DNA from: Candidatus Binatia bacterium
Lineage (GTDB): Bacteria > Desulfobacterota > Binatia > UBA9968 > JAJDTQ01
Length of the DNA stretch: 64,000 nt
Assembly: GCA_951813575.1 (NCBI GenBank)
Contig: OX638375.1
Location: 3,795,330-3,859,329 of the forward strand
Direction: 5' to 3'
In this document: in pieces, positions 27,465-36,949 of the stretch
How positions within the stretch are numbered: the first letter of the stretch is position 1
How the letters are laid out: the number at the start of each line of letters is the position of its first letter
Program-made: the position numbers and the translations under genes
Notes under the pieces: model-generated
Seen by the model: only the letters and a program-made list of their open reading frames with translations
What the model was told of the DNA's origin: nothing
Databases searched by the model: none

Positions 27465-27543
27465 TCCAGGAGGCAGGGCGGGGGTTGCAACTCCGCCTTG
27501 CCCCCTTCCCATGCGCCCCTCGACCGGCTAAATTCCCAGACCC

Positions 27544-28254
27544 ATGGCCACATCGCCCAAGATCATCTTCTTCGACCTCGACGGCACCATGCTCCGTTCC
27601 CAGGACGGCCACGTCGCCTTCAACGAGGCCATACTCAAGACCTTCGGCGTCCCCGGCGACATCCGCACCATCCGCCCCGACGGCAAGACCGATCCGATCA
27701 TCCTGCAGGAGATCTTCGACGCCGGCGGCCACGACGTGGAATGGAGCCCGGCGGACACCGCCAGCTTCAGCGCGCACCTGAAGGAATGCTACATACGCGC
27801 CATCTCCGAGGGTCCCACGCGCGTGCGGGCGCTCCCCGGCGTCCCCGAGCTGGTGCGCGAGCTGAACCGCCTGCCGGACCTCTGCCTCGGCGTCGTCACC
27901 GGCAACATGGAGGTTACCGCCCGCCTGAAGCTCCAGGCCGCCGGCGTCGGCGAGCACATCGGCCCCGGCGCCTTCGGCAGCGACTCCGCCGTGCGCAACG
28001 ACCTCCCCGCCATCGCCATGGAACGCTGGAGCCGCCACCTGAACATCCCGGTGGAACCCGGGCAGTGCGTCATCGTCGGCGACACGCCACGGGACCTCGA
28101 GGCCGCCAGGACCAACGGCATGAAGTGCCTGCTCGTGGCCACCGGGAGCTACCATCCCATGGAAGAGCTCCGGGAGCTGGGAGCGGAAAGCCTGCTGCCG
28201 GACTTCTCCGACACCCGGGCCGCGGTGGATGCGTTGCTGGGGCTCTTCGGGTAG
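27544..28254 (+). CDS. HAD-superfamily phosphatase (phosphoglycolate-phosphatase-like)
   Basis: This is a 236-residue haloacid dehalogenase fold protein. Motif I is FFDLDGTML (nucleophile Asp), motif II is VVTGNM, and motif IV is IVGDTPRDLEAARTNG. The helical cap between motif I and about residue 90 is of the C1 type. The substrate is unknown; phosphoglycolate or a sugar phosphate is usual. There is no obvious ribosome-binding site before the ATG. The defence-type cluster starts 81 bases downstream. Confidence 0.85.
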   Translation: MATSPKIIFFDLDGTMLRSQDGHVAFNEAILKTFGVPGDIRTIRPDGKTDPIILQEIFDAGGHDVEWSPADTASFSAHLKECYIRAISEGPTRVRALPGVPELVRELNRLPDLCLGVVTGNMEVTARLKLQAAGVGEHIGPGAFGSDSAVRNDLPAIAMERWSRHLNIPVEPGQCVIVGDTPRDLEAARTNGMKCLLVATGSYHPMEELRELGAESLLPDFSDTRAAVDALLGLFG

Positions 28255-28261
28255 CCGAGGG

Positions 28262-28330
28262 ATCAGTTTATAGCGAGTTTAGTGAGTTTATCCAGTTTCT
28301 ATAAACCGGATTAAACATGCTATAAATGGT
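28262..28330 (+). promoter_or_regulatory. Dyad and direct-repeat region upstream of the ATPase gene (candidate operator/promoter)
   Basis: TTTATAGC (28267-28274) and GCTATAAA (28319-28326) form an inverted pair. Between them GTTTA/GTTT recurs at about 9-11 base spacing (starts near 28266, 28277, 28286 and 28295), and GTTTCTATAAAC forms a central dyad. The AT-richness contrasts sharply with the GC-rich surroundings. It is a plausible control region for the cluster downstream; no factor is identified. Confidence 0.45.
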
Positions 28331-28335
28331 CCCCG

Positions 28336-29523
28336 ATGGACCCGATACGCAACCCGTACGCCCCGGGAGCCGGCACGCAGCCGCCCGAGTTGGCCGGTCG
28401 CGACGAAATCCGTGAGTCGGCACGAATCGCACTGGAACGCACCAGAATGGGACGGTCGACCAAGAGCCTCATGATGGTGGGTCTGCGCGGTGTGGGCAAG
28501 ACCGTGCTCCTGGATGTCATCCGGGAGAATGCGGAGTCCGGCGGGATCTGCGCCTTGAGAATGGAAGCACCCGAGAACCGCTCCCTTCCCTCCATCCTCG
28601 CACCTCAACTCCGGGTCGCGCTGTTGAAGCTCTCGAACAGTCAGGCGGCAAGGCGATTGGCGCAGAGGGCCCTGAGGGGACTCGCTGGATTCGTTGCGGC
28701 TCTCAAGGTCAAGTTCCAGGATATCGAGGTCGGATTGGATCTCAAACCGGAACCCGGCTTGGCGGACAACGGAGACCTCGAGGCCGACTTGCAGGATTTA
28801 TTCGAAGCGGTCGGCGCCGCGGCCAAGGCGGACGGCACCTGTGTCGCCCTCTTTGTCGACGAGCTTCAGTACGTGGAAGAGGATCAGTTGGCCGCATTGA
28901 TCACCGCGTTGCACCGCATATCTCAGCGGCGCCTTCCCGTGGTGATGCTGGGTGCGGGACTGCCCCAGGTACGTGCGCACATGGGAAAGGCGAAGTCATA
29001 CGCCGAACGGCTCTTCGAGTTTCCCGAAATCGGACCGCTGTCGCGTGAAGATGCCAAAGTTGCCATCGCCAAGCCGGCGAAGGACGAAGGAGTCGACATT
29101 GAGCCGGATGCGCTAGATGCCGTGGTTGCCCGAACCGAAGGTTATCCCTACTTCCTCCAAGAATGGGGGAAACACTTATGGAATGTAGCCGAGCGTTCTC
29201 CGATTACGGTCTCAAGCGTCGAGGTCGCATCTGAACAGGCCATCGCCGACCTCGACGAGAGTTTCTTTCTGATGAGGTTCGACCGGCTGACGCCCACGCA
29301 GAAGAGGTATCTTCGGGCCATGGCTCAACTCGGCCCCGGGCCACATCGTTCCGGGGACATCGCCGACGAGCTAGGCCGCAAGGTGACCTCCTTGGCCCCC
29401 ATTCGCAGTCAATTGCTCAACAAAGGCATGATCTGGAGTCCGGGTCATGGAGACACTGCCTTTACCGTGCCGATGTTCGACGAGTTCATGCGGCGGATCA
29501 TGCGGGGCGATCAGTGGCGGTAG
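28336..29523 (+). CDS. AAA ATPase with C-terminal winged-helix-like region
   Basis: This is a 395-residue P-loop ATPase. Walker A is GLRGVGKTVLLDV (near residues 50-62), the Walker B region is VALFVDELQYVEEDQ, and sensor-like VVMLGAGLPQV follows. The last 110 residues (TPTQKRYLRAMAQLGPGPH, then IADELGRKVTSLAPIRSQLLNKGMI) look like a winged helix. It resembles archaeal-type/ORC1-Cdc6-like ATP-binding proteins often found in mobile DNA. It is the first gene of the 28.3-41.6 kb cluster and may belong to it or be a separate regulator. The region upstream carries dyads. Confidence 0.75.
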   Translation: MDPIRNPYAPGAGTQPPELAGRDEIRESARIALERTRMGRSTKSLMMVGLRGVGKTVLLDVIRENAESGGICALRMEAPENRSLPSILAPQLRVALLKLSNSQAARRLAQRALRGLAGFVAALKVKFQDIEVGLDLKPEPGLADNGDLEADLQDLFEAVGAAAKADGTCVALFVDELQYVEEDQLAALITALHRISQRRLPVVMLGAGLPQVRAHMGKAKSYAERLFEFPEIGPLSREDAKVAIAKPAKDEGVDIEPDALDAVVARTEGYPYFLQEWGKHLWNVAERSPITVSSVEVASEQAIADLDESFFLMRFDRLTPTQKRYLRAMAQLGPGPHRSGDIADELGRKVTSLAPIRSQLLNKGMIWSPGHGDTAFTVPMFDEFMRRIMRGDQWR

Positions 29524-29576
29524 TCCATGGTCGTACGCACGGCCATCCAAGAATCTAATCAAGAAGGGGAGCGACC

Positions 29577-29870
29577 ATGGCAGGTAAGAAGAGCGGTCAG
29601 TTCAGCAAGGAGGGAATCGAAGCCCTCGCGAAGGACAAGCCCGTCGTGTATGTGATCGAGGGCAACAGGAGAAACAATCTGTATACGGGTGTCGCAAAGA
29701 GAGGACGGGTCGAGGAGCGTCTGAAGGAGCATCTGCCAAGTGGCCCAGACCCTGTAACCGGTGGTAAGAGAGTGCGGATTCAGCAAAAGCCAAGCATTGC
29801 GGAAGCGAAAGAGTCCGAGGCAAGAATTATCAAGCGAAGCAAACCACCTCAGAACAAGAAGGGAAAATGA
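29577..29870 (+). CDS. Small stand-alone GIY-YIG domain protein
   Basis: This is 97 residues that fit a GIY-YIG nuclease: YVI (25-27) and YTG (36-38) as the two signature tripeptides, Arg48 and His52 on the following helix, a Glu at 79 or 81, and Asn93 in KPPQNKKGK. It may be a DNA nickase/endonuclease, or a degenerate DNA-binding version. AGGGGAG precedes the ATG. It lies 53 bases after the ATPase gene and 38 bases before the restriction gene, on the same strand, so it is probably part of the cluster. Confidence 0.7.
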   Translation: MAGKKSGQFSKEGIEALAKDKPVVYVIEGNRRNNLYTGVAKRGRVEERLKEHLPSGPDPVTGGKRVRIQQKPSIAEAKESEARIIKRSKPPQNKKGK

Positions 29871-29908
29871 TCCACCGCGCAGGGTAAACATCCTTCAGGC
29901 GAAACGTC

Positions 29909-32900
29909 ATGTCCAACCCGTTCTTCGAACAGCCGGTCCTCAACTCGCCTTACGAGTACCCCAACCGTCATTGGGAGCTGGATGAAACCGGTCAGCCCAC
30001 GCAGAAGATCATCGAGCGCCGAAGGCCGGCCCAGTTCATCACGCCCATCCCAAAACCGAAGAAGGGCAAGGGTTCCGCCCCCGACCAGGCCGATTTCCTG
30101 TTCGGTGAAGGGAAAGACCTTTCCACAGAGAAGCAGCAGTACGAGCACACGGCGATCATCAACAGCGTGCGCGAGCAGGTGGACCGCTGGCGACGCATAC
30201 CAGACCCGGGCCACTGGCAGGTGACCCCGGAGACGGCTCGCCTGCTACAGCATTGGCGCCATCATCGCTTCAGCGGCGTCCGGCCCTTCTTCTGTCAGGT
30301 CGAAGCGGCCGAGACCGTCATTTGGCTAACGGAGGTGGCGCCTCAGGGCCAGACGGGCAGGCGGTTTCTCGACCACCTTGCAAACGCCAACAACGACGCG
30401 AATCCGGAGTTGCAGAGGCTAGCTCTCAAGCTGGCCACTGGCGCGGGAAAGACGACCGTTATGGCGATGCTGATCGCCTGGCAGACGGTCAACGCGGTTC
30501 GTCACCCTCAGAGCCGCCGGTTCACGCGCGGTTTTCTGGTGGCGACGCCCGGCATTACCATCAAGGACCGTCTTCGGGTTCTGCAACCCAACGATCCGGA
30601 CAGCTACTATCAGAGCCGGGAGTTGGTCCCCGGCGACATGCTCCCGGATCTCCAGAAGGCGAAGATCATTATCACGAACTACCACGCCTTCAAGCTGCGT
30701 GACCGCATGGAGCTGTCCAAGGGCGGACGCTCCCTGCTGCAGGGAAGGGGAGGGGTGCTCGCGACCCTGGAGACCGAAGGGCAGATGCTTCAACGGGTCA
30801 TGCCCGGACTCATGGGCATGAAGAATGTGATGGTGCTCAACGATGAAGCGCACCACTGCTATCGCGAGAAGCCGGGCGAGGCAGAGGAAGGCGCGTTCAT
30901 GGGCGAGGATAAGGAGGAGGCAAGAAAGAACACCGAGGCCGCACGTTTGTGGATATCCGGACTCGCATCGGTGGCCCGAAGGCTCGGAGTCGCTCGGGTA
31001 GTCGATCTTTCGGCGACACCGTTCTTCCTGCGCGGTTCGGGCTACGCCGAGGGAACCCTGTTCCCCTGGACCATGAACGATTTCTCGCTCATGGATGCCA
31101 TCGAGTGCGGCATCGTCAAGCTTCCTCGGGTGCCGGTAGCCGACAATGTTTCCGGGGACGACATGCCGAAGTTCCGTAATCTGTGGGAACACATCCGTGC
31201 CAGAATGCCAAAGAAGGGGCGAGGCAAGGCCGCGAATCTTGATCCTCTCAGTCTGCCGACCCTTCTCAAGACTGCCCTGGAAGCACTGTACGGCCACTAC
31301 AAGAAGACGTTCGATGCGATGGCGGAGGCGGGAATTGAGGTGTCACCATGCTTCATCGTCGTATGCAACAACACCTCCACCTCCAAGCTTGTCTACGACT
31401 ACATTTCGGGGTTCCATCGCGAGAACGCCGACGGCTCGACGAAACTCGAAAATGGGCGCCTCGAACTGTTCCGCAATTTCGACGAGCACGGCAACCCGTA
31501 CCCGCGGCCGCGCACGCTGTTGATCGACAGCGAGCAGTTGGAGTCCGGCGATTCTCTGGACAGGGATTTCCGCAAGATGGCCGCCGAGGAGATCGAGCGC
31601 TTCCGGCGGGAGATCATCGAGCGCACCGGCGACCGTCAAAGGGCCGAGAAGATCAGCGATCAAGACCTTCTCCGAGAGGTCATGAACACCGTCGGTAAAC
31701 CCGGGCGCCTGGGAGATACGATTCGTTGCGTGGTGTCCGTGTCCATGTTGACCGAAGGGTGGGACGCCAACACGGTCAGCCACGTGCTCGGCATCCGTGC
31801 CTTCGGTACCCAGTTGCTCTGCGAACAGGTCGTCGGGCGCGCGCTACGCCGGCAATCCTATGATCTGAACGAGGAGGGCCTCTTCGATGTCGAGTACGCG
31901 GACGTACTGGGTATACCGTTCGACTTTACCGCGAAACCGGTCGTGGTCCCGCCAAAGCCGCCGCAGCAGACCGTTCAGGTCAAGGCCGTTCGGCCTGAAC
32001 GGGACTCGCTCGAGATTTCGTTTCCACGGGTGGCGGGGTACCGGGTGGAGTTACCTCAAGAGAGGCTGAGGGCCAACTTTAACGACGACTCCGTGCTGAA
32101 CCTCACCCCTGACCTCGTAGGACCATCCATTACGAGAAGCCAGGGTATCATCGGCGAGGGTGTAGATCTCAACCTGGTTCACACCGGCGACCTGCGGTCG
32201 TCCACGCTGCTGTTTCACCTCACGCAACGGCTGCTCTATACGAAGTGGCGCGATCCTGGCGAAGAGCCCAAGCTCCATCTCTTCGGTCAGCTCAAGCGCC
32301 TGACTAAGCAGTGGCTCGACGGCTACCTTGTTTGTAAAGGGGGTACCTATCGTGCCCAACTCATGTGGCAGGAGTTGGCAGACATTGCCTGTCAGCGCAT
32401 TACCGACGCCATCACGCGGGCGGAGTTCGGCAGCCGGCCCGTCAAGGTGGTGCTCGACCCATACAACCCGACGGGTTCCACGGCCGACGTCAACTTCACC
32501 ACCTCAAGGACAACACGCTGGCCGACCGACCCCGGCCGTTGCCACGTCAATTGGGTCATCTACGACAGCAGTTGGGAGAGGGAATTCTGCCGCATCGTGG
32601 AATCACATCCACGAGTCAAGGCCTACATCAAGAACCACAGCCTTGGGCTGGAGGTTCCTTACCGCTTCGCGTCCCAGGCGCGTATTTACATTCCCGATTT
32701 CATCGTTCTTGTCGACGATGGCCATGGAGACGATGATCTCTTGCGTCTCATCGTTGAGATCAAGGGGTATCGCGGGGAGGACGCCAAGGACAAGAAAGCC
32801 ACCATGGATACCTATTGGGTGCCTGGCGTAAACAATCACGGCGGCTACGGCCGTTGGGCGTTTGCCGAGCTTAGGGACGTCTATGAACTTGAGTCTGACT

Positions 32901-33049
32901 TCGAAGCCAAGGTGAAAGAGGCCTTTGGCGGAATGCTCGAAGAAGTGGTCATGGACCCCGCCGGCCGGGCCACGCAGACAGCCCGTGAGATGCAGGGCAG
33001 GTTGCGGGTCGGCCGCAAGCTGACACGTGAGGAGATGAATGAGCGCTGA
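29909..33049 (+). CDS. Type III-like restriction endonuclease subunit (Res; DEAD/DEAH helicase + PD-(D/E)XK)
   Basis: This is a 1046-residue SF2 helicase-nuclease. Walker A is ATGAGKTTVMAML (near 176), the DEAH box is VLNDEAHHCY (near 310), and motif VI is EQVVGRALRRQSYD. The C-terminal nuclease is IPDFIVLVDD...LIVEIKGYRG (Asp near 929, E-x-K near 950). It starts NPFFEQPVLNSPYEYPNRHW, like the 'BPTD_3080 family' of restriction endonucleases as I recall. It should translocate on and cleave unmethylated DNA with the Mod protein encoded 48 bases downstream. Confidence 0.9.
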   Translation: MSNPFFEQPVLNSPYEYPNRHWELDETGQPTQKIIERRRPAQFITPIPKPKKGKGSAPDQADFLFGEGKDLSTEKQQYEHTAIINSVREQVDRWRRIPDPGHWQVTPETARLLQHWRHHRFSGVRPFFCQVEAAETVIWLTEVAPQGQTGRRFLDHLANANNDANPELQRLALKLATGAGKTTVMAMLIAWQTVNAVRHPQSRRFTRGFLVATPGITIKDRLRVLQPNDPDSYYQSRELVPGDMLPDLQKAKIIITNYHAFKLRDRMELSKGGRSLLQGRGGVLATLETEGQMLQRVMPGLMGMKNVMVLNDEAHHCYREKPGEAEEGAFMGEDKEEARKNTEAARLWISGLASVARRLGVARVVDLSATPFFLRGSGYAEGTLFPWTMNDFSLMDAIECGIVKLPRVPVADNVSGDDMPKFRNLWEHIRARMPKKGRGKAANLDPLSLPTLLKTALEALYGHYKKTFDAMAEAGIEVSPCFIVVCNNTSTSKLVYDYISGFHRENADGSTKLENGRLELFRNFDEHGNPYPRPRTLLIDSEQLESGDSLDRDFRKMAAEEIERFRREIIERTGDRQRAEKISDQDLLREVMNTVGKPGRLGDTIRCVVSVSMLTEGWDANTVSHVLGIRAFGTQLLCEQVVGRALRRQSYDLNEEGLFDVEYADVLGIPFDFTAKPVVVPPKPPQQTVQVKAVRPERDSLEISFPRVAGYRVELPQERLRANFNDDSVLNLTPDLVGPSITRSQGIIGEGVDLNLVHTGDLRSSTLLFHLTQRLLYTKWRDPGEEPKLHLFGQLKRLTKQWLDGYLVCKGGTYRAQLMWQELADIACQRITDAITRAEFGSRPVKVVLDPYNPTGSTADVNFTTSRTTRWPTDPGRCHVNWVIYDSSWEREFCRIVESHPRVKAYIKNHSLGLEVPYRFASQARIYIPDFIVLVDDGHGDDDLLRLIVEIKGYRGEDAKDKKATMDTYWVPGVNNHGGYGRWAFAELRDVYELESDFEAKVKEAFGGMLEEVVMDPAGRATQTAREMQGRLRVGRKLTREEMNER

Positions 33050-33097
33050 GCGTTTTCCCCAGAATTGTCCCAGGACGAGTAAGAACTGGCACATCCC

Positions 33098-35908
33098 ATG
33101 AAACGATCACGAAAGACATCCAAGACGGTGGAGGTTCTGACCCACGGCAAGGCGTCGCGCAAGAATATCCCTACGGCCGAATATCAGCCTCTGATGAAGA
33201 AGGACGATGAGAGTCCGGTCCAGGTCGCCTACGAGCGCCGCAACCGTGATCTTGACCCACAACTCGTCTGGCGGGGCAAGGATGTGCAGGACTGGTCCGA
33301 CCTCGTCGTCCAGGCGCCGCCACTCTTCATTCAGGAAAAGGTCCACCCGAAGGCTCTGATCGAGGATCTGCTGCGTAGGAGTAAGCAATCACAGGAGGAG
33401 CAGGCTCGTGACGAGCCTGGCTTCCACTTGGACCTGTTCGCCGATTTCAACGGCCTTCCTTCCGAGGACGCCAAGACGGAGTTCTACCAGCACGACGCCA
33501 ACTGGTCGAACCGGATGATTCTGGGCGACAGCTTGCAGGTGATGGCGTCGCTGGCGGAGCGGGAGGGACTGCGCGGCAAGGTGCAGTGTATCTACATCGA
33601 CCCGCCCTACGGCATCAAATTCAATTCCAATTTCCAGTGGTCGACGACCAGCCGCGATGTCAAGGACGGCAACGCCGCGCACATCACGCGCGAGCCGGAG
33701 CAGGTGAAGGCGTTTCGAGATACGTGGCGGGACGGCATTCACTCGTATCTGACGTATCTGCGGGATCGGCTGACCGTCGCGCGGGATCTGTTGACTGAGA
33801 GCGGATCGATCTTCGTGCAGATTGGGGACGAGAATGTGCATCGGGTGCGGGCGTTGATGGATGAGGTGCTTGGAGGGGAGAACTTTGTGAGCGAAATTAT
33901 TACCAAGAAGAGCGGCGGCATGGGTCAAGCGCAGATAGATAACGTTTCTGACTTCATTCTGTGGTACGCACGAGACAGAGATTCAGTGAAGTACCGACCA
34001 TTGTTCGACAAGAAAGACTTTGGTTCAGGGCCCGGCTTGCGATACCGAACAGTGCAAGAAGCCAACGGCTGCACTCGACGGATGACAAGAACTGAAGTTG
34101 AGGAACCGTCGTTATTGCCAGTTGGGAGTCGGGTTTTTCTTGGCGGCCCCTTGACCTCTGAAACATCCAGTAACTCAACCACTTTCGATTTTGAACTGGC
34201 GGGTCGACAAATAGCGCTCAAGAAGGGTGGTTGGAAAACTAACAAACTAGGCATGGGTCGACTGATTCGGGCAGATCGCCTGTTTAACACCAAGAGTTTT
34301 GTCAACTATAAACTTTTTTTTGACGACTTTTGTGCGGCTGGTATTCCCAACTTATGGCAGGATACCATGGGAACTGCAGAACAAAATAAGGTTTACGTAG
34401 TCCAGACAGTGCGGAAAGTTGTCCAACGCTGCATCCTCATGACAACAGACCCCGGTGACCTCGTCCTCGACCCCACCTGCGGCTCGGGCACCACCGCGTA
34501 CGTCGCCGAACAGTGGGGCCGGCGCTGGATCACCATCGATACCTCCCGCGTGGCTCTGGCGCTGGCCCGTACCCGCATCATGGGCGCTCGCTATCCCTAC
34601 TACCTGCTCGCCGACAGCCGTGAAGGTCAGATCAAGGAAGCCGAACTCGCCCGCAAGGCCCCGTCGGAAGCGCCCACGTATAACGACATCCGCCAGGGTT
34701 TCGTGTACGAGCGCGTGCCACACATTACCCTCAAGTCCATCGCCAACAACGCCGAAATCGACGTGATCTGGGAAAAGTTTCAGGAAACGCTTGAGCCGAT
34801 ACGTCAGGAACTGAACGACGCGCTCGGCGCATCCTACGAGGAATGGGAAATTCCGCGCGACGCTGATGACAACTGGTCCGAGGAGGTCAGAAGGTTTCAC
34901 GCGGAATGGTGGGAACAGCGCATCGCCCGGCAAAAGGAAATCGACGCTTCCATAGCCGCCAAGGCCGACTACGAGTACCTCTACGACAAGCCCTACGGAG
35001 ACAACCGGAAAGCCCGCGTGGCCGGTCCCTTTACGGTGGAGAGTCTATCGCCGCACCGCCTGCTGGGCGTCGATGAACACGATGAACTCATCGACAAGGT
35101 CGCCGAAAGCACGGTCGGGTATGGCGACCAGCAGGATTTCGCCGCGATGATTCTTGACAATCTCAAGACCTCCGGCGTCCAACAGGCGCACAAAGAGGAC
35201 CGCATCGCCTTCTCCAGTATTAGACCCTGGCCCGGAAGTTTCGTTTGTGCCGAGGGAACCTACGTCGAAGGCAGCAGCGACTCGGGTCCAAGGAAACGCG
35301 CCGGCATCTTCATCGGCCCGGAATTCGGCACCGTCTCCCGTCCCGATCTTGTATCAGCGGTGCGCGAGGCCGCCGACGCCGACTTCGACGTGCTGATCGC
35401 CTGCGCTTTCAACTACGACGCCCACGCTTCGGAGTTCAACAAGCTCGGCCGCGTCCCGGTCCTGAAGGCCCGCATGAACGCGGACCTCCACATGGCCGGC
35501 GACCTCAAGAACACCGGCAAGGGCAACCTCTTCGTCATCTTCGGAGAGCCGGACCTCGACATCCTCGAAGCGGAGGACAATCAAATCCAGATCAAGGTCA
35601 ACGGCGTGGACGTATTCCACCCCAACACCGGCGAAATCCGCAGCGACGGCGCCGACGGCATCGCCTGTTGGTTCATCGATACCGACTACAACGAGGAGAG
35701 CTTCTTCGTCCGCCACGCCTACTTCCTAGGCGCCAGCGACCCGTACAAGGCCCTCAAGACCACCCTCAAGGCCGAGATCAACGAGGAGGCTTGGGAAACG
35801 TTACACAGCGACACCTCCCGGCCTTTCGACAAACCCGCATCGGGCCGCATCGCCGTAAAGGTGATCAACCACCTCGGAGACGAGGTCATGAAGGTGTTTC
35901 GGGTGTGA
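33098..35908 (+). CDS. Type III-like DNA methyltransferase subunit (Mod)
   Basis: This is a 936-residue beta-class adenine methyltransferase. The catalytic motif IV IYIDPPYGIKFN (DPPY near 168) precedes the SAM-binding motif I VLDPTCGSGTTAYVAEQ (near 457). The roughly 185 residues between them, DNA 33885-34435, are strikingly AT-rich and probably hold the target-recognition domain. An eight-T run at 34314-34321 lies inside. The C-terminal 400 residues go well beyond EcoP15I Mod (644 aa) and are unassigned. It should methylate the recognition site and guide the Res protein. Confidence 0.9.
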   Translation: MKRSRKTSKTVEVLTHGKASRKNIPTAEYQPLMKKDDESPVQVAYERRNRDLDPQLVWRGKDVQDWSDLVVQAPPLFIQEKVHPKALIEDLLRRSKQSQEEQARDEPGFHLDLFADFNGLPSEDAKTEFYQHDANWSNRMILGDSLQVMASLAEREGLRGKVQCIYIDPPYGIKFNSNFQWSTTSRDVKDGNAAHITREPEQVKAFRDTWRDGIHSYLTYLRDRLTVARDLLTESGSIFVQIGDENVHRVRALMDEVLGGENFVSEIITKKSGGMGQAQIDNVSDFILWYARDRDSVKYRPLFDKKDFGSGPGLRYRTVQEANGCTRRMTRTEVEEPSLLPVGSRVFLGGPLTSETSSNSTTFDFELAGRQIALKKGGWKTNKLGMGRLIRADRLFNTKSFVNYKLFFDDFCAAGIPNLWQDTMGTAEQNKVYVVQTVRKVVQRCILMTTDPGDLVLDPTCGSGTTAYVAEQWGRRWITIDTSRVALALARTRIMGARYPYYLLADSREGQIKEAELARKAPSEAPTYNDIRQGFVYERVPHITLKSIANNAEIDVIWEKFQETLEPIRQELNDALGASYEEWEIPRDADDNWSEEVRRFHAEWWEQRIARQKEIDASIAAKADYEYLYDKPYGDNRKARVAGPFTVESLSPHRLLGVDEHDELIDKVAESTVGYGDQQDFAAMILDNLKTSGVQQAHKEDRIAFSSIRPWPGSFVCAEGTYVEGSSDSGPRKRAGIFIGPEFGTVSRPDLVSAVREAADADFDVLIACAFNYDAHASEFNKLGRVPVLKARMNADLHMAGDLKNTGKGNLFVIFGEPDLDILEAEDNQIQIKVNGVDVFHPNTGEIRSDGADGIACWFIDTDYNEESFFVRHAYFLGASDPYKALKTTLKAEINEEAWETLHSDTSRPFDKPASGRIAVKVINHLGDEVMKVFRV

Positions 35909-35938
35909 AGCCACCGTTACGAGAGGGGAGGGTGCCTC

Positions 35939-36928
35939 ATGGCTAGCGGTGATCAAATCAAGGCATTACTGAAGTCGCACCTCGATGGTGATGACGACCG
36001 CTTCTTTGCCGTCGCCATGCAGGTGGCGGCTCATGAGGCCAGGCTCGGCCATGGCAAACTTGCCGAAGAGTTACGCGCCATGGTTGACGAAGCCAAGGGC
36101 CAAGTTGGGACGGTTCGGCCCGTTCCCATCGGCCGCCCGCGAGGAGAACTCGCGAATCTCCTGGAAGCGTCATACCCGAAGACTCGTCTCAGTGAGATGA
36201 TTCTCGGCGATGCTCTCGCTGAACAGATCAGCCGGGTCATCCGGGAGCAGCGCCAAGCCAGTCGCATCCTGGCATCTGGCCTCTCCCCCAGGCGGAAATT
36301 GCTGCTGATAGGCCCTCCCGGCACAGGCAAGACGTTGACGGCTACGGTCTTGGCGGGGGAACTCCGCCTTCCTCTCTTCCAGGTCAGGCTGGACGGGCTC
36401 ATCACCAAGTTCATGGGAGAGACCGCGGCCAAACTAAGGCAGATATTCGATGCCACAAGTCGGAACCGGGGCATCTACTTTTTCGATGAGTTCGACGCCA
36501 TCGGTTCACAGCGGGGTCTTGCCAACGACGTGGGTGAGATTCGTCGCGTTTTGAACAGTTTCTTGCAGATGATTGAGCAAGATGGTTCTCACAGTTTGGT
36601 CGTTGCGGCGACAAACCATCCCGGAATACTCGATCACGCCCTGTTCCGCCGTTTCGACGATGTCTTGCACTATGAGTTGCCGGACATTTCACACATTGCA
36701 GACCTCCTGAAGAGACGGCTTGCCGGATCGGTCGCCAAGGGGTTCCGATGGGATGACTCGGCGAAACTGGCGCAGGGCCTGAGTTATGCCGAGGTAACGC
36801 GCGCGGCCAACGAGGCTCTCAAGGACGCGCTGATCCACGACCGTGACAGAGTCCTTCCGGAAGAACTTCGAACCGTACTCGCCGAGCGCAAGCGTCTTGC
36901 TGAGAGGTTGACCACGCAAGTGGAATAG
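35939..36928 (+). CDS. AAA+ ATPase (partner of subtilase)
   Basis: This is a 329-residue single-domain AAA+ protein. Walker A is GPPGTGKT (near 125), Walker B is IYFFDEFDAIGSQRG (near 180), sensor 1 is VVAATNHPGILD, and arginine-finger-like residues occur in ALFRRFDDVL. The classical AAA fold resembles FtsH/spastin-type ATPases, with a helical N-terminal region of 80 residues. GAGGGGAGGG precedes the ATG. It is encoded 30 bases after mod and 21 before an S8 peptidase gene. AAA/S8 pairs recur near restriction genes, as I recall; the ATPase may feed or control the protease. Confidence 0.85.
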   Translation: MASGDQIKALLKSHLDGDDDRFFAVAMQVAAHEARLGHGKLAEELRAMVDEAKGQVGTVRPVPIGRPRGELANLLEASYPKTRLSEMILGDALAEQISRVIREQRQASRILASGLSPRRKLLLIGPPGTGKTLTATVLAGELRLPLFQVRLDGLITKFMGETAAKLRQIFDATSRNRGIYFFDEFDAIGSQRGLANDVGEIRRVLNSFLQMIEQDGSHSLVVAATNHPGILDHALFRRFDDVLHYELPDISHIADLLKRRLAGSVAKGFRWDDSAKLAQGLSYAEVTRAANEALKDALIHDRDRVLPEELRTVLAERKRLAERLTTQVE

Positions 36929-36949
36929 GGCGAGGGGCGGGGGAACCAG

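Larger units (their letters stand above)
26879..27543. other. 665-bp intergenic region between ser operon and HAD gene
   Basis: This region holds the leader hairpin of the minus-strand operon (26943-26982), about 115 bases of unassigned sequence, a 336-bp tandem repeat array (27100-27435) and a short palindrome at 27446-27464. Several long open frames cross the array on both strands, but they arise because the 21-bp unit lacks stop codons. None has a convincing start or family match. Confidence 0.7.

Noticed and set aside
27039..28304. Long open frames with repeated RNRHADP, VAVAGVG or RGSAWRL units on both strands
   Set aside because: They arise because a 21-bp repeat without stop codons keeps every frame open; there is no start signal, and the HAD gene occupies another frame downstream.
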